A stretch of DNA of 64,000 nucleotides, taken from NCBI RefSeq assembly GCF_934560975.1, contig NZ_CAKTFO010000005.1, positions 1-64,000 of the forward strand, given 5' to 3'. The position numbers and the translations under genes are program-made. This document shows positions 63,177 through 64,000 of this stretch, piece by piece (position 1 is the stretch's first letter; every line of letters begins with the position of its first letter). Source of the stretch: an uncultured Sphingomonas sp. Lineage in GTDB: Bacteria > Pseudomonadota > Alphaproteobacteria > Sphingomonadales > Sphingomonadaceae. The notes beneath the pieces were generated by a model. That model was not told the DNA's origin. It did no database searches and was given only the letters and a program-made list of their open reading frames with translations.

Positions 63177-64000
63177 TCACAGGTCCGCCGGCCGCCGCAG
63201 GTCCAGCGTCATCGGAAAGTCGCCCGCCCGTTCCTCCGCCGGCATGGCGATCGCACCGGGGGTGTGGCCATGATCGACGAAGCGCGCCTTGCGCCGTGCC
63301 TCCGCCTCGTAATCGTTCACCGGCACGCTGTCATAGTTGCGCCCGCCCGGATGCCCGACATGATAGACGCAGCCGCCCAGCGACCGCCCGTTCCACCGAT
63401 CGAGCAGGTCGAAGGTCAACGGTGCGTCGGCGGGCAGGCGCGGGTGGAGGCAATTGGCCGGCTCCCACGCCTTGTAGCGCACGCCGCCCACCGCCTCGCC
63501 TTGCACGCCGGTGGGCGTCATCGGCACATGGCGGCCGTTGCACGCGACGATGTGGCGCCCCGGCACCAGGCCGGTCGCCCGCACCTGCAGGCGTTCGGTC
63601 GAGCTGTCGACATAGCGCACGGTGCCGCCGATGGCGCCCGTTTCCCCCAGCACCGGCCAGGGTTCCAGCGCGTGCGCAATCTCCAGCGTCACGCCGCCGG
63701 CGGTCACGCTGCCGTGCACCGGAAAGCGGAACTGGCGCTGCGCCTCGAACCAGGCGGGATCGAAATCGTAGCCCGCGCCGCGCAGGTCGCCCAGCACCTC
63801 CAGGAAATCCGCCCAGACGAAATGGCCGAGCATGAAGCGGTCGTGCAGCGCCGTGCCCCAGCGGACCAGCCCGCCCGCCTGTGGCGAGCGCCAGAACCAG
63901 GCGGTGAGCGCGCGCACCAGCAATTGCTGCGCCAGGCTCATCTTCGCGTCCGGCGGCATCTCGAACCCGCGAAACTCGACCAGGCCGAGCCGGCCGGTAG
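63177..64000 (-). CDS. DUF2126 transglutaminase-operon protein (partial, N-terminus beyond window)
   Basis: The visible part is the C-terminal 273 or so residues of a large protein (DUF2126 proteins are about 1100 residues, often with an N-terminal transglutaminase-like domain). The frame is open to base 64000, and LGLVEFRGFEMPPDAKMSLA lies just upstream of the first internal ATG, so the gene is cut, not truncated. Typical segments are LVRALTAWFWRSPQAGGLVR, WGTALHDRFMLGHFVWADF, and CVYHVGHPGGRNYDSVPVND near the end. It is the first visible gene of the ATP-grasp/transglutaminase operon. Confidence 0.88.
   Translation of the reverse strand, partial: TGRLGLVEFRGFEMPPDAKMSLAQQLLVRALTAWFWRSPQAGGLVRWGTALHDRFMLGHFVWADFLEVLGDLRGAGYDFDPAWFEAQRQFRFPVHGSVTAGGVTLEIAHALEPWPVLGETGAIGGTVRYVDSSTERLQVRATGLVPGRHIVACNGRHVPMTPTGVQGEAVGGVRYKAWEPANCLHPRLPADAPLTFDLLDRWNGRSLGGCVYHVGHPGGRNYDSVPVNDYEAEARRKARFVDHGHTPGAIAMPAEERAGDFPMTLDLRRPADL

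Noticed and set aside
60647..63835. Very long plus-strand open frame of about 1060 codons
   Set aside because: It lies antisense to the ATP-grasp/alpha-E and DUF2126 genes, which have clear family motifs. Its translation is Arg/His/Gln-rich low-complexity sequence typical of GC-rich shadow frames.

Overview
The window is a high-GC alphaproteobacterial chromosome segment, most probably from the order Sphingomonadales (Sphingomonas or a close relative). The main reasons are a bacterial serine palmitoyltransferase gene directly coupled to its own acyl carrier protein gene, exported proteins ending in the sphingomonad form of the PEP-CTERM sorting signal (PEPxxWA...GFG...R-rich), frequent GTG/TTG starts, and the gene neighbourhoods (proA-nadD-rsfS-rlmH-envC-ctpA; rplU-rpmA-...-obgE-proB).

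Region 1 (1-12850, minus strand) is the translation block, read right to left: rpsL, rpsG, fusA, tuf, rpsJ, then rplC-rplD-rplW-rplB-rpsS-rplV-rpsC-rplP-rpmC-rpsQ-rplN-rplX-rplE-rpsN-rpsH-rplF and the start of rplR, which is cut by the left edge. Most of these genes abut or overlap by 1-8 bases. A good sigma70-type promoter precedes rpsL. Strong hairpin terminators follow tuf and rpsJ, so rpsJ is set apart from rplC by 324 bases. S12 carries Arg at position 88, a natural match to a classical streptomycin-resistance substitution.

Region 2 (13200-32260) is mixed housekeeping: an unknown polytopic membrane protein, a ZnT9-like cation transporter, DUF3140, dihydrolipoyl dehydrogenase, an acyl-CoA thioesterase, pyruvate dehydrogenase E2, a universal stress protein, ubiG, lysC, a nitronate monooxygenase-like flavoprotein, a PA14/PEP-CTERM exported protein, ptsP, a RodZ-like protein, cpoB, tilS and ftsH.

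Region 3 (32260-43470) holds a TonB-dependent receptor, a PAS hybrid histidine kinase, proA, and a tight run nadD-rsfS-rlmH-envC-like-ctpA-dsbB-coq7, followed by two tandem paralogous small exported proteins of unknown function.

Region 4 (43470-52780) has rplU-rpmA with a consensus-like promoter and a strong terminator, a GNAT acetyltransferase, a decayed PEP-CTERM/DUF4114 gene, obgE-proB, a probable ceramide pathway set (epimerase/reductase, acyl carrier protein, serine palmitoyltransferase), a second hybrid histidine kinase and a cluster of REP-like palindromes.

Region 5 (52777-64000) contains aroC, fabI, a YihY/BrkB membrane protein and a type II DnaJ on the minus strand. A zinc-ribbon metallopeptidase and an SDF-family transporter lie on the plus strand. 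The last block, on the minus strand, is a DUF2126 protein (cut by the right edge), a circularly permuted ATP-grasp/alpha-E fusion, a transglutaminase-like protein and ogt. It is a widespread but biochemically poorly defined peptide-modification type operon.

No tRNA, rRNA, CRISPR array, insertion sequence or prophage was seen. I found no single clearly new system. The best leads are the transglutaminase/ATP-grasp operon, the sphingolipid gene set, the tandem secreted paralogs, the S12 Arg88 reading and the split S10 region.
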